A stretch of DNA of 64,000 nucleotides from Archangium lipolyticum (GTDB taxonomy: Bacteria; Myxococcota; Myxococcia; Myxococcales; Myxococcaceae): the NCBI RefSeq assembly GCF_024623785.1, contig NZ_JANKBZ010000029.1, forward strand, positions 62,001 through 126,000. The letters are read 5' to 3'. The notes beneath the pieces are model-generated. The model made no database searches, was not told the DNA's origin, and saw only the letters and a list, made by a program, of their open reading frames with translations. The translations under genes were made by a program, and so were the position numbers. Below are positions 7,468-16,904 of this stretch, in pieces (the first letter of the stretch is position 1; each line of letters starts with the position of its first letter).

Positions 7468-10400
7468 TCAGGCCGCCTCGCGCTCCCGCTGCGCGAGCGG
7501 CAGCCGCACCCGGAAGCACGCCCCCTGCGGCACGGAGTCGTCCAGCTCGAACGTGCCCCCGTGGTTCTCCGTGATGAGCTGCCGGCAGATGGCCAGCCCC
7601 AGCCCCGTCCCCACCTCCTTCGTGGTGAAGAAGGGCTCGAAGATGCGCGCCCTCAGCTCCGCAGGAACGCCCGGGCCCTCATCGGCCACCACCAGCTCGG
7701 CCATGCCGTCCCGCACGCACGTGCTCACCCGCACCCTCCCCTGCGCCCCCATGGCCTCCAGGGCGTTGCGCAGCAGGTTCAGCACCACCTGGCCCAGCTG
7801 CCCCCGGTGGAAGAAGAACCGGGGCACCTCGCCATAGTGGACCTCCACCCTCGCGGCATGGGGCTGCGAGCGACGGACCAGCTCCACCGTCTCGCCCACC
7901 ACCTCGTTGAGGTCTCCGGACTCCAGGCGCGGGCGCTCGCCGCGCAGGAAGGCCCGCAGGTCCGCCTGCGTGGAGCGGATGCGCTCGGTGGCGTACCTCA
8001 TGGCCTCCAACGCCTCGGGCGTGTCCTGGAGCGCGTAGTCCAGGTCCAGCTCCCGCCACATCCGATCCAGCTCCTCCACCTCCTCGGGATGCGTCTCGAG
8101 CCGCGCCCGGCAGCGCCGCAGCGCCTCGGACAGCAGCTCGAAGTACTCGCGCACCGGTGGCAGGTTGTTGTGGATGGCCGTGAGCGGGTTGTTGATTTCA
8201 TGGGACAGCCGCGCCAGCAGCTGCCCCATGGCCGAGAGCTTCTCCGCCTGCACCACCTTCTCGCGCGCCTCGTCGAGCTCGACGGTGCGCGCCTCCACCA
8301 GGTGCACCAGTTCGGCGTTCCTGCGCTGCAGCCTCGAGCCCCGCCAGCGCACCACCCCCGCCACGGCGGCCCCCAGCAGCAGCACGCCCAGACTCCTCGC
8401 CCACCAGGCGGCCCACCACGGCGGGTGCACCCGGAGGTCCACGCCCGCCACGGGTCCCCACTCGCCCCGGCCATTCCGCGCACGCGCCTCGAAGCGGTAG
8501 CCGCCCGGCGCCAGCGCGCTGTAGCGCACCGACTGGCCCCGGAAGGCGTGCCAGTCATCCAGCCCCACCAGGCGCACCTCGTGCTCCACCTGGAATTCAT
8601 CGACGAAGCCCAGGTCCGCGAACCGGACCTCCAGGGTCGCCTCGTCGTGCTCGGCCTCGAGGCCCCCCATCGGCGGCCGGGCGAGCGTGCGCTTCCCCAG
8701 CGAGGTCTCCAGCAGGGTCACCCGCGGCGGCGCGGCCGGGCCGGTGTAGTGCGCTCCCTCGAAGCGCCCGAGCCCATTCGACGTGCCCACCCAGACCGTC
8801 CCGTCCGCTTCCGCCAGGAAGGAGTTGCCGTTGCAGTCATCCCCCGGCAATCCCCCGCTCGCGCTGTGGTGCTCGAGCCTCCCCTTGTCGTCCAGCACGT
8901 CCACCCCGGCGGCCGTCCCCACCCAGAGCCGGCCCGCCGAGTCCTCGCCAATCTGATAGACGACGCCGTTGTTGAGCCCCATGCCCCGGCTCAGGTGGAC
9001 CAGGTCGGCGAGCTTCCCGTCCCGGTAGGTGAAGCAGCTCAGGCCCAGGGGCTGGAAATAGGACACGCACACCCGTCCATCCCGCCGGGCCAGCAGGTAG
9101 CGCACCTGGTCGTCCCGCAGCCCCTCGGCGGTGCCCAGCCGGCGGAACACGCCCCCCTCGCGCACGTGCAGCCCATCCCCCGCGGCCCACAGTCGGCCCG
9201 CCCCATCCCGGATTACACCGAAGAAGACGGTCCGCTCGCTGGCGGGCAGCACCGTCTCGAAGGACAGCCCCTCGCCAGAGGGCGCCCCGCGCACCAGACC
9301 GGAGGTGCCCACCGTCCACAACGTGCCATCCGGCTCCACCGTCATCCCATACGTGGAGCGCGCCGGAAAACCCGAGGCCGCGTCGAACGTCCGCAGCCTT
9401 CCGCTCCAGGGCTCGTAGCGGTGGAGCCCCCCTGGATTGCCCGAGGCCCACACCACGCCCTTGTCATCCACCTCCACGGCCTTGAGCGCATGGCCGCGCA
9501 GCTCCGGGATGGGAACCCACCCCTCGGGTGTGCCGCGCACCAGCCCGCTATCGGTCCCCACCCACAACGTCCCGTCGGGACCCCGGGCCATACCCCAGAT
9601 GAGGTTCGAGGGCAGCCCGGAGGAGGCGTCGTGGATGGTCCACAGGCCCCGGCCCAGGGCACGCTGCACGCCCTGACTGGCGATCCAGAGCACCCCCTCG
9701 TCATCATCCAGGACGTCCCGCGCCCGCGCGCCCAGCTCCGAGAGACCCAACCGGAGGAAGCCCGCGCGCTCGCCTTCCACCTCGAGCAGGCCGCGATAGG
9801 TCGGCACCAGCAGCTGTCCCCGGCGCCCCACGCGCAGACGGCGTCCCGAGCCCCGCGCGCCCTCAAGCAGCGCGGAGCGATCCTCGAACGGCGCGCCGTC
9901 CCGGGGCTGCATGAGAAGCCACCTGTCACCGCTCACCCACAGGCGGCCGCTCCCATCGCGCACGAGAGCGAGGATGGGGCCTCCACCGCCCACCTCCTCG
10001 CGAACCAGCCAGCGCGCCTGCGTGCCGCGGCTCAGCAGGCGCGTGCCCGAGGCCACCTGGAGCGCGCCCGAGGCATCCACCCAGAGCGTGTGGGCCGGTC
10101 CGCCCGGCCACCCCGGCTCCCGGACGAAGCGCCCCGGCTCGGCCTCCACGTACAGCCCCTGCTCGGTCCCCACCAGCATCCGCTTGTTGGAGTCCAGGCG
10201 GACGCACCACAGCGGCGAGGGGACACCGGGCATCGGCAGGGCGGCGAAGTGGCCCTCCTCCCAGCGGACCACGCCCCCCTGCGTCACCAGGAGCAACCGC
10301 CCCCCGGCATCGAGCGTCGCGTCCTCCACCGGCCCCGACGGCAGACCGACCTCCAGCCCGAAGCGGTCGAAGCGCGTGCCGTCGAAGCGGTACACCGCGT

Positions 10401-10590
10401 CCAGGGCGCCGGCCCAGACGAACCCCTCCCCGTCCTGGAGGATCCACAGCAGGTCGGGGTTTTCGATCCCCGCCTCCGCGCCGTAGCTCCTGAACCCGAC
10501 ACGACCTGGAGGCTCCGCGCCTCTGGCCCCACTACCCACCAGGGTGACAAGGCCCACGGCCAGGAGCGTGGCGATCCGATGCGACGACAT
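7468..10590 (-). CDS. Beta-propeller (Reg_prop/Y_Y_Y) sensor histidine kinase, copy 1
   Basis: A 1040-residue membrane histidine kinase. A signal sequence (residues 1-25) leads into about 600 residues of two-component propeller repeats with DGTLWVGT-like blades. Then come a Y_Y_Y domain (about 650-715), a membrane helix near 725-745, a coiled coil and the H-box ARLSHEINNPL with His797. N-box VVLNLLRNALEAM and G-boxes DEGPGVP, FEPFFTTK and GTGLGLAICRQL are complete. No receiver domain follows, so the partner regulator lies elsewhere. The periplasmic propeller likely senses a polymer or glycan, as in Bacteroides hybrids (inference). A paralogue lies at 11502-14636, with a TetR gene between. Confidence 0.93.
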   Translation of the reverse strand: MSSHRIATLLAVGLVTLVGSGARGAEPPGRVGFRSYGAEAGIENPDLLWILQDGEGFVWAGALDAVYRFDGTRFDRFGLEVGLPSGPVEDATLDAGGRLLLVTQGGVVRWEEGHFAALPMPGVPSPLWCVRLDSNKRMLVGTEQGLYVEAEPGRFVREPGWPGGPAHTLWVDASGALQVASGTRLLSRGTQARWLVREEVGGGGPILALVRDGSGRLWVSGDRWLLMQPRDGAPFEDRSALLEGARGSGRRLRVGRRGQLLVPTYRGLLEVEGERAGFLRLGLSELGARARDVLDDDEGVLWIASQGVQRALGRGLWTIHDASSGLPSNLIWGMARGPDGTLWVGTDSGLVRGTPEGWVPIPELRGHALKAVEVDDKGVVWASGNPGGLHRYEPWSGRLRTFDAASGFPARSTYGMTVEPDGTLWTVGTSGLVRGAPSGEGLSFETVLPASERTVFFGVIRDGAGRLWAAGDGLHVREGGVFRRLGTAEGLRDDQVRYLLARRDGRVCVSYFQPLGLSCFTYRDGKLADLVHLSRGMGLNNGVVYQIGEDSAGRLWVGTAAGVDVLDDKGRLEHHSASGGLPGDDCNGNSFLAEADGTVWVGTSNGLGRFEGAHYTGPAAPPRVTLLETSLGKRTLARPPMGGLEAEHDEATLEVRFADLGFVDEFQVEHEVRLVGLDDWHAFRGQSVRYSALAPGGYRFEARARNGRGEWGPVAGVDLRVHPPWWAAWWARSLGVLLLGAAVAGVVRWRGSRLQRRNAELVHLVEARTVELDEAREKVVQAEKLSAMGQLLARLSHEINNPLTAIHNNLPPVREYFELLSEALRRCRARLETHPEEVEELDRMWRELDLDYALQDTPEALEAMRYATERIRSTQADLRAFLRGERPRLESGDLNEVVGETVELVRRSQPHAARVEVHYGEVPRFFFHRGQLGQVVLNLLRNALEAMGAQGRVRVSTCVRDGMAELVVADEGPGVPAELRARIFEPFFTTKEVGTGLGLAICRQLITENHGGTFELDDSVPQGACFRVRLPLAQREREAA

Positions 10591-10649
10591 GACTCCCGTG
10601 CTCTCCAAGACGCGAAACTCCGCCGCGTGCCCAGGAGACCAACCTACCA

Positions 10650-10663
10650 CGTGAGTCGTCACG
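10650..10663. promoter_or_regulatory. Possible operator between kinase 1 and the TetR gene
   Basis: CGTGAGTCGTCACG is an inverted repeat with 5-bp arms (CGTGA/TCACG) in the 187-bp divergent intergenic region. A TetR-type regulator usually binds such a site near its own promoter. One copy, short arms, no other support. Confidence 0.25.
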
Positions 10664-10777
10664 CGGCCCAGGTGGCGGGAAGGATGGCGCCCCTCCGCTC
10701 CCTTGCCTGGAGATGAAGACTCGGAGAAGAACGGGGGCCTGGGATACGGTGTGGCTCCATCCCTGCCGCACGAGGAC

Positions 10778-11479
10778 ATGAGCGGACACAGAGTGAAGGC
10801 AAGCAAGCCGCGCGCGGGCGGAGCACCCACGACCGAGCTGCGTGAGCGGATCCGCCGGGAGGCGACCCGTCTCATCGCCCAGCGGGGCTTCGGCGCCATC
10901 TCCGTCAATGACGTGGCGCAGGCCGTGGGCATCAGCAAGCAGGCGCTCCTCTACCACTACCCCTCGCGCGAGGCCCTGCACGAGGCGGTCGTCTCCTCCA
11001 TCGTCGAGCAATCCAACCAACACCTGCTGCTGCTGCTCAGCGCCTTCTCCGGCCACGGGGAGGAGCGGCTGGCGCTGGCCATGAAGCAGTTGCGTGAGTT
11101 CTTCGATGCCGAGCCGGACGCCGCGCGCGTCATCCTGCGCGAGGTGCTGGATGGAGACCCCACGCAGGTGTCGCGCCTGCAGCGGAGCATGGAGCCGTGG
11201 CTGCGCCTCGTGGTGGACGCGCTCCGTCAGGGGCAGCGGGAGGGGCGGGTCCGCCCGGAGCTGGACGCCGAGGCGGCGGTGGCCCACATGGGCATGTTGC
11301 TGCTGACCTCCTTCGCGCTGCGGAAGGTGGGACCCTGGCCCGAGGCGGACGACGCGGAGTGGCGCGAGCGCTGGCTGAGCGAGGCCGTCCTCATCATCCA
11401 GCGCTACCTCTTCACCGATCCTCCGGCGCCCGAGCGCCCGAAGGCGCGGCGGCCCTCCCCACGCCGTCAGACGAAGTAG
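10778..11479 (+). CDS. TetR/AcrR family transcriptional regulator
   Basis: A 233-residue regulator. The N-terminal helix-turn-helix is clear: ATRLIAQRGFGAISVNDVAQAVGISKQALLYHYPSREAL in pieces at residues 30-70, matching TetR_N. The C-terminal ligand domain is helical and generic. The start is set at ATG 10778 (MSGHRV), with a GAGG-like site just upstream; an upstream GTG frame from 10703 would add 25 residues of low complexity. It is divergent from kinase copy 1 and convergent with kinase copy 2, lying exactly between the two paralogues. It may control one or both; the ligand is unknown. Confidence 0.88.
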   Translation: MSGHRVKASKPRAGGAPTTELRERIRREATRLIAQRGFGAISVNDVAQAVGISKQALLYHYPSREALHEAVVSSIVEQSNQHLLLLLSAFSGHGEERLALAMKQLREFFDAEPDAARVILREVLDGDPTQVSRLQRSMEPWLRLVVDALRQGQREGRVRPELDAEAAVAHMGMLLLTSFALRKVGPWPEADDAEWRERWLSEAVLIIQRYLFTDPPAPERPKARRPSPRRQTK

Positions 11480-11501
11480 GCGCGGCGCAGCACTCCGCCC
11501 G

Positions 11502-14500
11502 TCAGGCGGCTTCGTGCGCGTCCTGGACGAGCGGCAGCCGTACCCGGAAGCACGCCCCCCGCTCCACGGAGACATCCAGCTCGAGCGTGCCTCCGTGGTT
11601 CTCCGTGACGAGCTGCCGGCAGATGGCCAGACCCAACCCGGAGCCCTTCCCCACGTCCTTCGTGGTGAAGAAGGGCTCGAAGATGCGCGCCCTCAGCTCC
11701 GCAGGAACGCCCGGGCCCTCATCGGCCACCACCAGCTCGGCCATGCCGTCCCGCACGCCCGTGCTCACCCGCACCTCGCCCTGCTCCCCCATGGCGTCCA
11801 GGGCGTTGCGCAGCAGGTTCAACACCACCTGGCCCAGTTGCCCCTTGTGAAGGAGGAACCGGGGCACCTCGCCGCACCGCACGTCCAGCCGCGCGCCCGG
11901 GGGCAGGGAACGCCGGAGCAGCTCCACCGTCTCGTTCACCACCGCGTTGAGGTCGCCGGGCTCCAGGGACGGGCGCTCACCGCGCAGGAAGGCCCGCAGG
12001 TCCGCCTGCGTGGAGCGGATGCGCTCGGCGGCGTTCCGCATGGCCTCCAGCGCATCGGGCGTGTCCTGGAGCACGAAGTCGAGCTCCCTCTCGAGCCACA
12101 GCCGCTCGAGCTCCCGGGCTCCCTCGGGGTGGGCCGCGAGCAGCTCGCGGCAGCACCGCAGCACCTCGGACAGGTGCTCGAAGTACTCGCGCACCGGCGG
12201 CAGGTTGTTGTGGATGGCCGTGAGCGGGTTGTTGATTTCGTGCGAGAGCCGCGCCAGCAGCTGCCCCATGGCCGAGAGCTTCTCCGCCTGCACCACCTTC
12301 TCGCGCGCCTGGTCGAGCTCGGCGGTGCGCGCCGCCACCTGGCGCTCCAGCTCGGCGTTCCTGCGCTGTAGCCTCGAGCCCCGCCACCGCACCACCCCCG
12401 CCACGGCGGCCCCCAGCAGCAGCACGCCCAGGCTCCTCGCCCACCAGGACGCCCACCACGGCGGGTGCACCACCAGACCGAGCCCGACCACGGGCCCCCA
12501 CTCCCCCCGGCCGTTTCGCGCGCGCACCTCCAGGCGGTAGCTGCCCGGCGACAGCGCGGTGTACCGCACCGAGCGGCCCGGGGTGGTGTGCCAGCCGTCA
12601 TCCTGTCCCAGCAGGCGCACCTCGTGCTCCATGTTGCTCTCGTCCAGGGAGCCCAGGTCGGCGAACCGGACCTCCAGCGTCGCCTCGTCGTGAGCGGCCT
12701 CCAGGCCCTCCACCGGCGGCCGGGCGGAGGTGCGCGTCCCCAGGGTGGTGTCCAGCAGCACCACGCGCGGGGGAGTGGCCGGGCCGGTGTAGCGGGCCCC
12801 CTCGAAGCGGCCGAGCCCATTCGAGGTGCCCATCCATACCGTCCCGTCGGCGTCGGCCAGGAAGGAGTTGCTGCTGAAGTCGTCGCCCGGAGCCCCCCCG
12901 CTCGCACCGAAATGCTCGATCACCCCAGCCTCCGCCACGACGTGGGTACCCGCCCCGGTCCCCACCCAGAGCCGGCCCGCCGCGTCCTCGCCGAGCTGGT
13001 AGACGACACCCGAGTGGAGCCCCGTGCCGCGATCCAGGTGGAAGCCGTCCACGAGGCGCCCGTCCCGGTAGCCGAAGCAGCTCAGCCCCAGCGGCTCCGA
13101 GTAGGTCACGCACACCCGGCCATCGCGCCGCACCAGGAGGAAACGCAGGCGGTCATCCCGCAGCCCCTCGGCGGTGCCCAGCCGCCGGAACACACCGCCC
13201 TCGCGCACGTGGAGCCCATCCCCCGTGGTCCACACCCGCCCGGCTCCATCCCTCTCCACGCCCCAGAAGGCCGGCTGCCGGGTGGAGGACAGCACCGTCG
13301 AGAAGGACCACGTCTCGCCGGTGCGCACCCCTCTCACCAGGCCCATGGAGGTGGCCACCCACAGGGAGCCATCGGCATCCCACGCCATGTCGAAGGTGTA
13401 GTTGGCCCGGAAGTCATCGGCCTCACCGAACGTCCGCAGCCGTCCGCTCCAGGGCTCGTAGCGGTGGAGCCCGACCGGATTGCCCGCGGCCCACACCGCC
13501 CCCTGCCGGTCCACGCGCACGGCCTTGAGGGAATAGCCCTCCAGGCCGGGGACGAACTTCCACGCTCCGTCCACTCCGCGCGCGAGCCCCTTGTCGGTGC
13601 CCACCCACAGCACGCCATCGGGGCCACGGGTCAGTCCCCAGACCATGCTCGAGGGGAGCCCGGTGTTGACGTCGTGCACGGACCACAGGCCCCGCCCCAG
13701 GGAGCGGGACACGCCCAGGCTGGCGACCCAGAGCGTTCCTTCCTGGTCCTCCAGGACGTCCCGCATCCGCGCCGCCCGCTCCGAGAGGCTCAACCGGAGC
13801 AGCTCCGCCCGCTCACCCTCCACCACGAGCAGGCCGCGGTAGTTCGGCACCAGGAGCTGACCCCGCTGTCCCACGCGCAGCCGGCGTCCCGCGCCCATCA
13901 TCCCCCGGATGAGCGAGGAGCGGTCCTCGAAGGGCGCTCCCTCCCGGGGCTGCATGGCCAACCACCCGTCGCCGCCCAGCCACAGGCGGCCCAGCCCATC
14001 GCGCACGAGCGAGGAACTGGCGCGCATGAACCCGGGGAGGTCGCGGATCCACCACCGCGCCTGCGCATCGAGCCCCAATACCCGGCCTTCCGAGGCCACC
14101 TGGAGCGTGCCCGAGGCATCCATCCAGAGGACACGGGCCGCTCCGCCGGGCCACCCGGGCGCCGGGCGGAAGCGCCCCGGCTCCGCCTCCACATACAGGC
14201 CCTGCTCGGTCCCCACCCACATCCGCTTGCCGGGGTCCAGGCGCAGACTCAGGGCCCGCGAGGGGACACCGTCCAGCGGCACGGCGACGAAGCGGCTCCC
14301 GTCCCAGCGGACCACGCCCTCTTCCGTCACCAGGAGCAGCTGGCCCTCGGCGTCGAGCGTCATGTCCTTCACGATCGTCGATGGCAGGCCGGACTGCAGC
14401 CCGAAGCGCTCGAAGCGCGCGCCATCGAAGCGGTACATGGCGTCCAGGGCACAGGCCCACACGAAACCTTCCCGATCCTGGACGACGCAGGAGATGTCGT

Positions 14501-14636
14501 GGTTCTCCAGGCCGGCATCCGTGCCGTAGTTCCGGAATCCGATGCGTCCTGGCGGTTCTCCGCCATGGGCCTCACGTCCCGCCCACAGGGCGATGAGGCC
14601 CGCGGTTACGAGCGTGGCGATCCGATACGAGGTCAT
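11502..14636 (-). CDS. Beta-propeller (Reg_prop/Y_Y_Y) sensor histidine kinase, copy 2
   Basis: A 1044-residue paralogue of the kinase at 7468-10590 with the same order: signal sequence, propeller repeats, Y_Y_Y domain, membrane helix, coiled coil, H-box ARLSHEINNPL (His799) and a full ATPase core ending GKGSGLGLAICRQL. The kinase halves are nearly identical, including a 103-bp exact DNA match (11656-11758 with 7616-7718), while the propeller halves have drifted, suggesting the same output and different ligands. It starts 24 bp after the acyltransferase gene on the same strand, so it may be cotranscribed with that gene and dnaN. There is no receiver domain. Confidence 0.93.
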   Translation of the reverse strand: MTSYRIATLVTAGLIALWAGREAHGGEPPGRIGFRNYGTDAGLENHDISCVVQDREGFVWACALDAMYRFDGARFERFGLQSGLPSTIVKDMTLDAEGQLLLVTEEGVVRWDGSRFVAVPLDGVPSRALSLRLDPGKRMWVGTEQGLYVEAEPGRFRPAPGWPGGAARVLWMDASGTLQVASEGRVLGLDAQARWWIRDLPGFMRASSSLVRDGLGRLWLGGDGWLAMQPREGAPFEDRSSLIRGMMGAGRRLRVGQRGQLLVPNYRGLLVVEGERAELLRLSLSERAARMRDVLEDQEGTLWVASLGVSRSLGRGLWSVHDVNTGLPSSMVWGLTRGPDGVLWVGTDKGLARGVDGAWKFVPGLEGYSLKAVRVDRQGAVWAAGNPVGLHRYEPWSGRLRTFGEADDFRANYTFDMAWDADGSLWVATSMGLVRGVRTGETWSFSTVLSSTRQPAFWGVERDGAGRVWTTGDGLHVREGGVFRRLGTAEGLRDDRLRFLLVRRDGRVCVTYSEPLGLSCFGYRDGRLVDGFHLDRGTGLHSGVVYQLGEDAAGRLWVGTGAGTHVVAEAGVIEHFGASGGAPGDDFSSNSFLADADGTVWMGTSNGLGRFEGARYTGPATPPRVVLLDTTLGTRTSARPPVEGLEAAHDEATLEVRFADLGSLDESNMEHEVRLLGQDDGWHTTPGRSVRYTALSPGSYRLEVRARNGRGEWGPVVGLGLVVHPPWWASWWARSLGVLLLGAAVAGVVRWRGSRLQRRNAELERQVAARTAELDQAREKVVQAEKLSAMGQLLARLSHEINNPLTAIHNNLPPVREYFEHLSEVLRCCRELLAAHPEGARELERLWLERELDFVLQDTPDALEAMRNAAERIRSTQADLRAFLRGERPSLEPGDLNAVVNETVELLRRSLPPGARLDVRCGEVPRFLLHKGQLGQVVLNLLRNALDAMGEQGEVRVSTGVRDGMAELVVADEGPGVPAELRARIFEPFFTTKDVGKGSGLGLAICRQLVTENHGGTLELDVSVERGACFRVRLPLVQDAHEAA

Positions 14637-14660
14637 GGCACCGCTGACGTCAGCCTACCA

Positions 14661-15770
14661 TCATCCCGAGACGGGTGGCTCGGGCAGGGCCGCGGAAGCC
14701 GCCGCCCGGGCGGCGAGCCGCAGCGTGCCATTCTTCCGGCGCCAGCGGCCGTAGAGCTTCTTCGCCGGCAGCGCGAGGGCCAACGACACCGCCAGGACCG
14801 ACAGGGCCAGGCCCAGTGCGGGCAGCACATCCTGCGAGCGCCCCAGCCGGCTGGCGAGGCCCTGGAAGGTGGACCAGCCATAGGCGATGGGCAGGTGGAC
14901 GACGTAGACCCAGAGCGACGCGCGCCCCACGGGGCCCATCATCCCGTCGAGCCGCGAGGGCAGCAGCATGGCCAGCCCCGCAACCACGCACAGCAGCCCC
15001 ACGCGCCACACCACCAGCGTCGGGTCGCTCACCTTGGGGTCACCCCCCCACAGCGCCATCAGCGAGAGCAGCCCCGTGCCCGTGCCCATCAGGCACAGCC
15101 AGTGCGGCACCCGCTTCACCCCCGAGAGCGCCAGTCCGGTGAGGCCTCCCAGGAAGAAGTAGGCCGCCCATGGGAAGAGCGGGAAGTTGGACGTCCTGCC
15201 CACCAGCGCCTGCTCCAGCACCAGCGGCCACCCGCCCGCCGCCACCGCCGCGCGCACCCACGGGCTCACCAGGGGAAAGAGCACCGCGAGCCCCAGCAGC
15301 GTCACCATCCGCGCCGTCCGGCCGGGCAGCACCGCCAGCACTCCGGCGCCCAGCAGCAACGCCCCCGCCACCCCGTGCAACGCATCGAAGGCGAGGAAGT
15401 GCCGCCACACCATCGGCTCCCCAGCGAACAGCGCCGGCAACCCCCAACCGGGCCAACGTAACAGGTAGCCCCAGCCGAGCAGCAGCGCCACGCGCGGCAC
15501 GTACCGGCGCAGCACGCTCGCGCCGTGCGCGCCCGTGCGCTGCACGGTGGTCGCGAAGGCCCACCCCGCCACGAAGAGGAACAGCGGCGCCGTCACGGCC
15601 CGCATGGACCAGTAGGCGATCACCCCCACGCCGTTGCGCGCCTGCTCCGAGAGCACCGCGTCCAGCGTGTGGCCCATCACCATGGCGATGACGGCCACGG
15701 CGCGCGCGCGGTCCAGGCCCGTGTTCCGGGCGCTCGGAGCCGGCGCGCTGGGAGACTGGGAGGACGACAT
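14661..15770 (-). CDS. Membrane acyltransferase-like protein (DUF1624/acyltransferase-3 type)
   Basis: A 369-residue polytopic membrane protein with about ten hydrophobic segments. The N-terminal GLDRARAVAVIAMVMGHTLD matches the conserved D-x-x-R-x-(10)-H start of the DUF1624 (heparan-alpha-glucosaminide acetyltransferase-like) and acyltransferase-3 superfamilies, in which the helix-1 residues take part in acyl transfer across the membrane. The C-terminal tail is Ala/Arg rich. It probably acetylates a surface glycan or lipid head group, but the substrate is not visible. It begins 27 bp after dnaN and ends 24 bp before kinase copy 2 on the same strand. Confidence 0.8.
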   Translation of the reverse strand: MSSSQSPSAPAPSARNTGLDRARAVAVIAMVMGHTLDAVLSEQARNGVGVIAYWSMRAVTAPLFLFVAGWAFATTVQRTGAHGASVLRRYVPRVALLLGWGYLLRWPGWGLPALFAGEPMVWRHFLAFDALHGVAGALLLGAGVLAVLPGRTARMVTLLGLAVLFPLVSPWVRAAVAAGGWPLVLEQALVGRTSNFPLFPWAAYFFLGGLTGLALSGVKRVPHWLCLMGTGTGLLSLMALWGGDPKVSDPTLVVWRVGLLCVVAGLAMLLPSRLDGMMGPVGRASLWVYVVHLPIAYGWSTFQGLASRLGRSQDVLPALGLALSVLAVSLALALPAKKLYGRWRRKNGTLRLAARAAASAALPEPPVSG

Positions 15771-15797
15771 GACCTCGACTACGGGAGACCGCCGGAC

Positions 15798-16904
15798 TCA
15801 GACGCGCATCGGCATGACCACGGCCGTGAAGCTGCGGTCACCCGGGGCGTGCAGCACGCCGGGGCTGTGCTCGTCACCCAGCTCGAAGGCCACCTCCTCC
15901 GTGTCCGTCACCGTCAACACGTCGATCAGGTAGCGCGCGTTGAAGCCGATGGTGATGGCCGCGCCCCGGTAGGCGATGTCCAGCGCGTCCTTGGCCTCGC
16001 CCAGGTCCGGGTTGTTGGCGGTGATGAGCAGCTGGTTCTCCGCCAGGCCGATGCGCACCGCGTAGCTCTTGTCCGCGCTCAGCAGCGCGATGCGCTTGAG
16101 GCCCTCGAGCAGCCGCGTCTTGGGCACCAGCACCGCCTTCTCCCCTTCCTTGGGGATGACGCGCTGGTACTCGGGGAACTGGCCGTCGATGAGCCGCATC
16201 ACCATCGTCAGGCCCGTCTTCTTGAAGAGCGCCGAGTTCTCCGCGAAGCCCAGGTGGCACTCCGCATCGGGCGCCTCGTCCAGCAGCCGCTTGAGCTCCA
16301 GCAGGCCCTTGCGCGGGATGATGACGCCGCCCTTGAGCTTGAAGTCGCCCTGCAGCTCGCGCTCGATGAGCGAGAGGCGGTGACCGTCCGTGGCCACCAT
16401 GCGCACCTTGCCACCCGCCTGCGGCTCGAAGAAGACGCCGTTGAGGATGTAGCGCGTCTCGTCCGTGGAGATGGCGAACTGCGTCTTCTTGATCATCTCC
16501 AGCAGCGTGTTGCCCGTCACCTGCACCAGCGGCGCGCTCTCCTCGCGCGGCAGCTTCGGGTACTCCTCGGGCGCGGTGCCGACGATCTTGAAGTGCGCCG
16601 AGCCGGAGGAGATCTCCACGTAGTTGTTGGCCAGCTTCTTCAGGGTGACCTGGGCGTCCGGCAGGTTCTGGACGATGTCGAAGACGTACTTGGCGCTCAG
16701 CGTGACGGCGCCCGTCTTCATGACCTCGGCCGGGTGCTCCGAGACGATGCCGATCTCCAGGTCGAACGCCGTGACGGTCACCCCCGACTTGCTCGCCGTG
16801 ACGAGCACGTTGGCCAGGATGGGCATCGTCGTCTTGCGCTCCACGACGCCCTGGGCGCGGTTGAGGGCTCTCTTCAGCTCGTCAGCGGCGATGCGGAATT
16901 CCAT
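15798..16904 (-). CDS. dnaN: DNA polymerase III sliding clamp, beta subunit
   Basis: A 368-residue protein of exact DnaN length with three clamp domains. Landmarks are MEFRIAADELKRAL at the start, TTMPILANVLV, KLPREES in domain 2, VRMVATDGHRLSL, the LIDGQFPEYQRVIP segment and the C-terminal VVMPMRV. The C-terminal (M/L)PMR(V/L) is the highly conserved end that forms part of the protein-binding pocket. The ATG at 16904 is preceded by AAGGA. The clamp encircles DNA and holds the replicase. Neither dnaA nor DnaA-box clusters are seen nearby, so this is probably not a dnaA-dnaN origin locus. Two unrelated genes follow closely on the same strand. Confidence 0.98.
   Translation of the reverse strand: MEFRIAADELKRALNRAQGVVERKTTMPILANVLVTASKSGVTVTAFDLEIGIVSEHPAEVMKTGAVTLSAKYVFDIVQNLPDAQVTLKKLANNYVEISSGSAHFKIVGTAPEEYPKLPREESAPLVQVTGNTLLEMIKKTQFAISTDETRYILNGVFFEPQAGGKVRMVATDGHRLSLIERELQGDFKLKGGVIIPRKGLLELKRLLDEAPDAECHLGFAENSALFKKTGLTMVMRLIDGQFPEYQRVIPKEGEKAVLVPKTRLLEGLKRIALLSADKSYAVRIGLAENQLLITANNPDLGEAKDALDIAYRGAAITIGFNARYLIDVLTVTDTEEVAFELGDEHSPGVLHAPGDRSFTAVVMPMRV

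Noticed and set aside
7462-10716. A 1084-codon plus-strand open frame across kinase copy 1
   Set aside because: It is the shadow of the kinase gene: His/Pro/Arg/Gln-rich, no domain, and the minus strand has a complete histidine kinase. The same holds for 12465-15461 plus, 17768-22528 minus, 30220-33078 minus and 44416-48747 minus.
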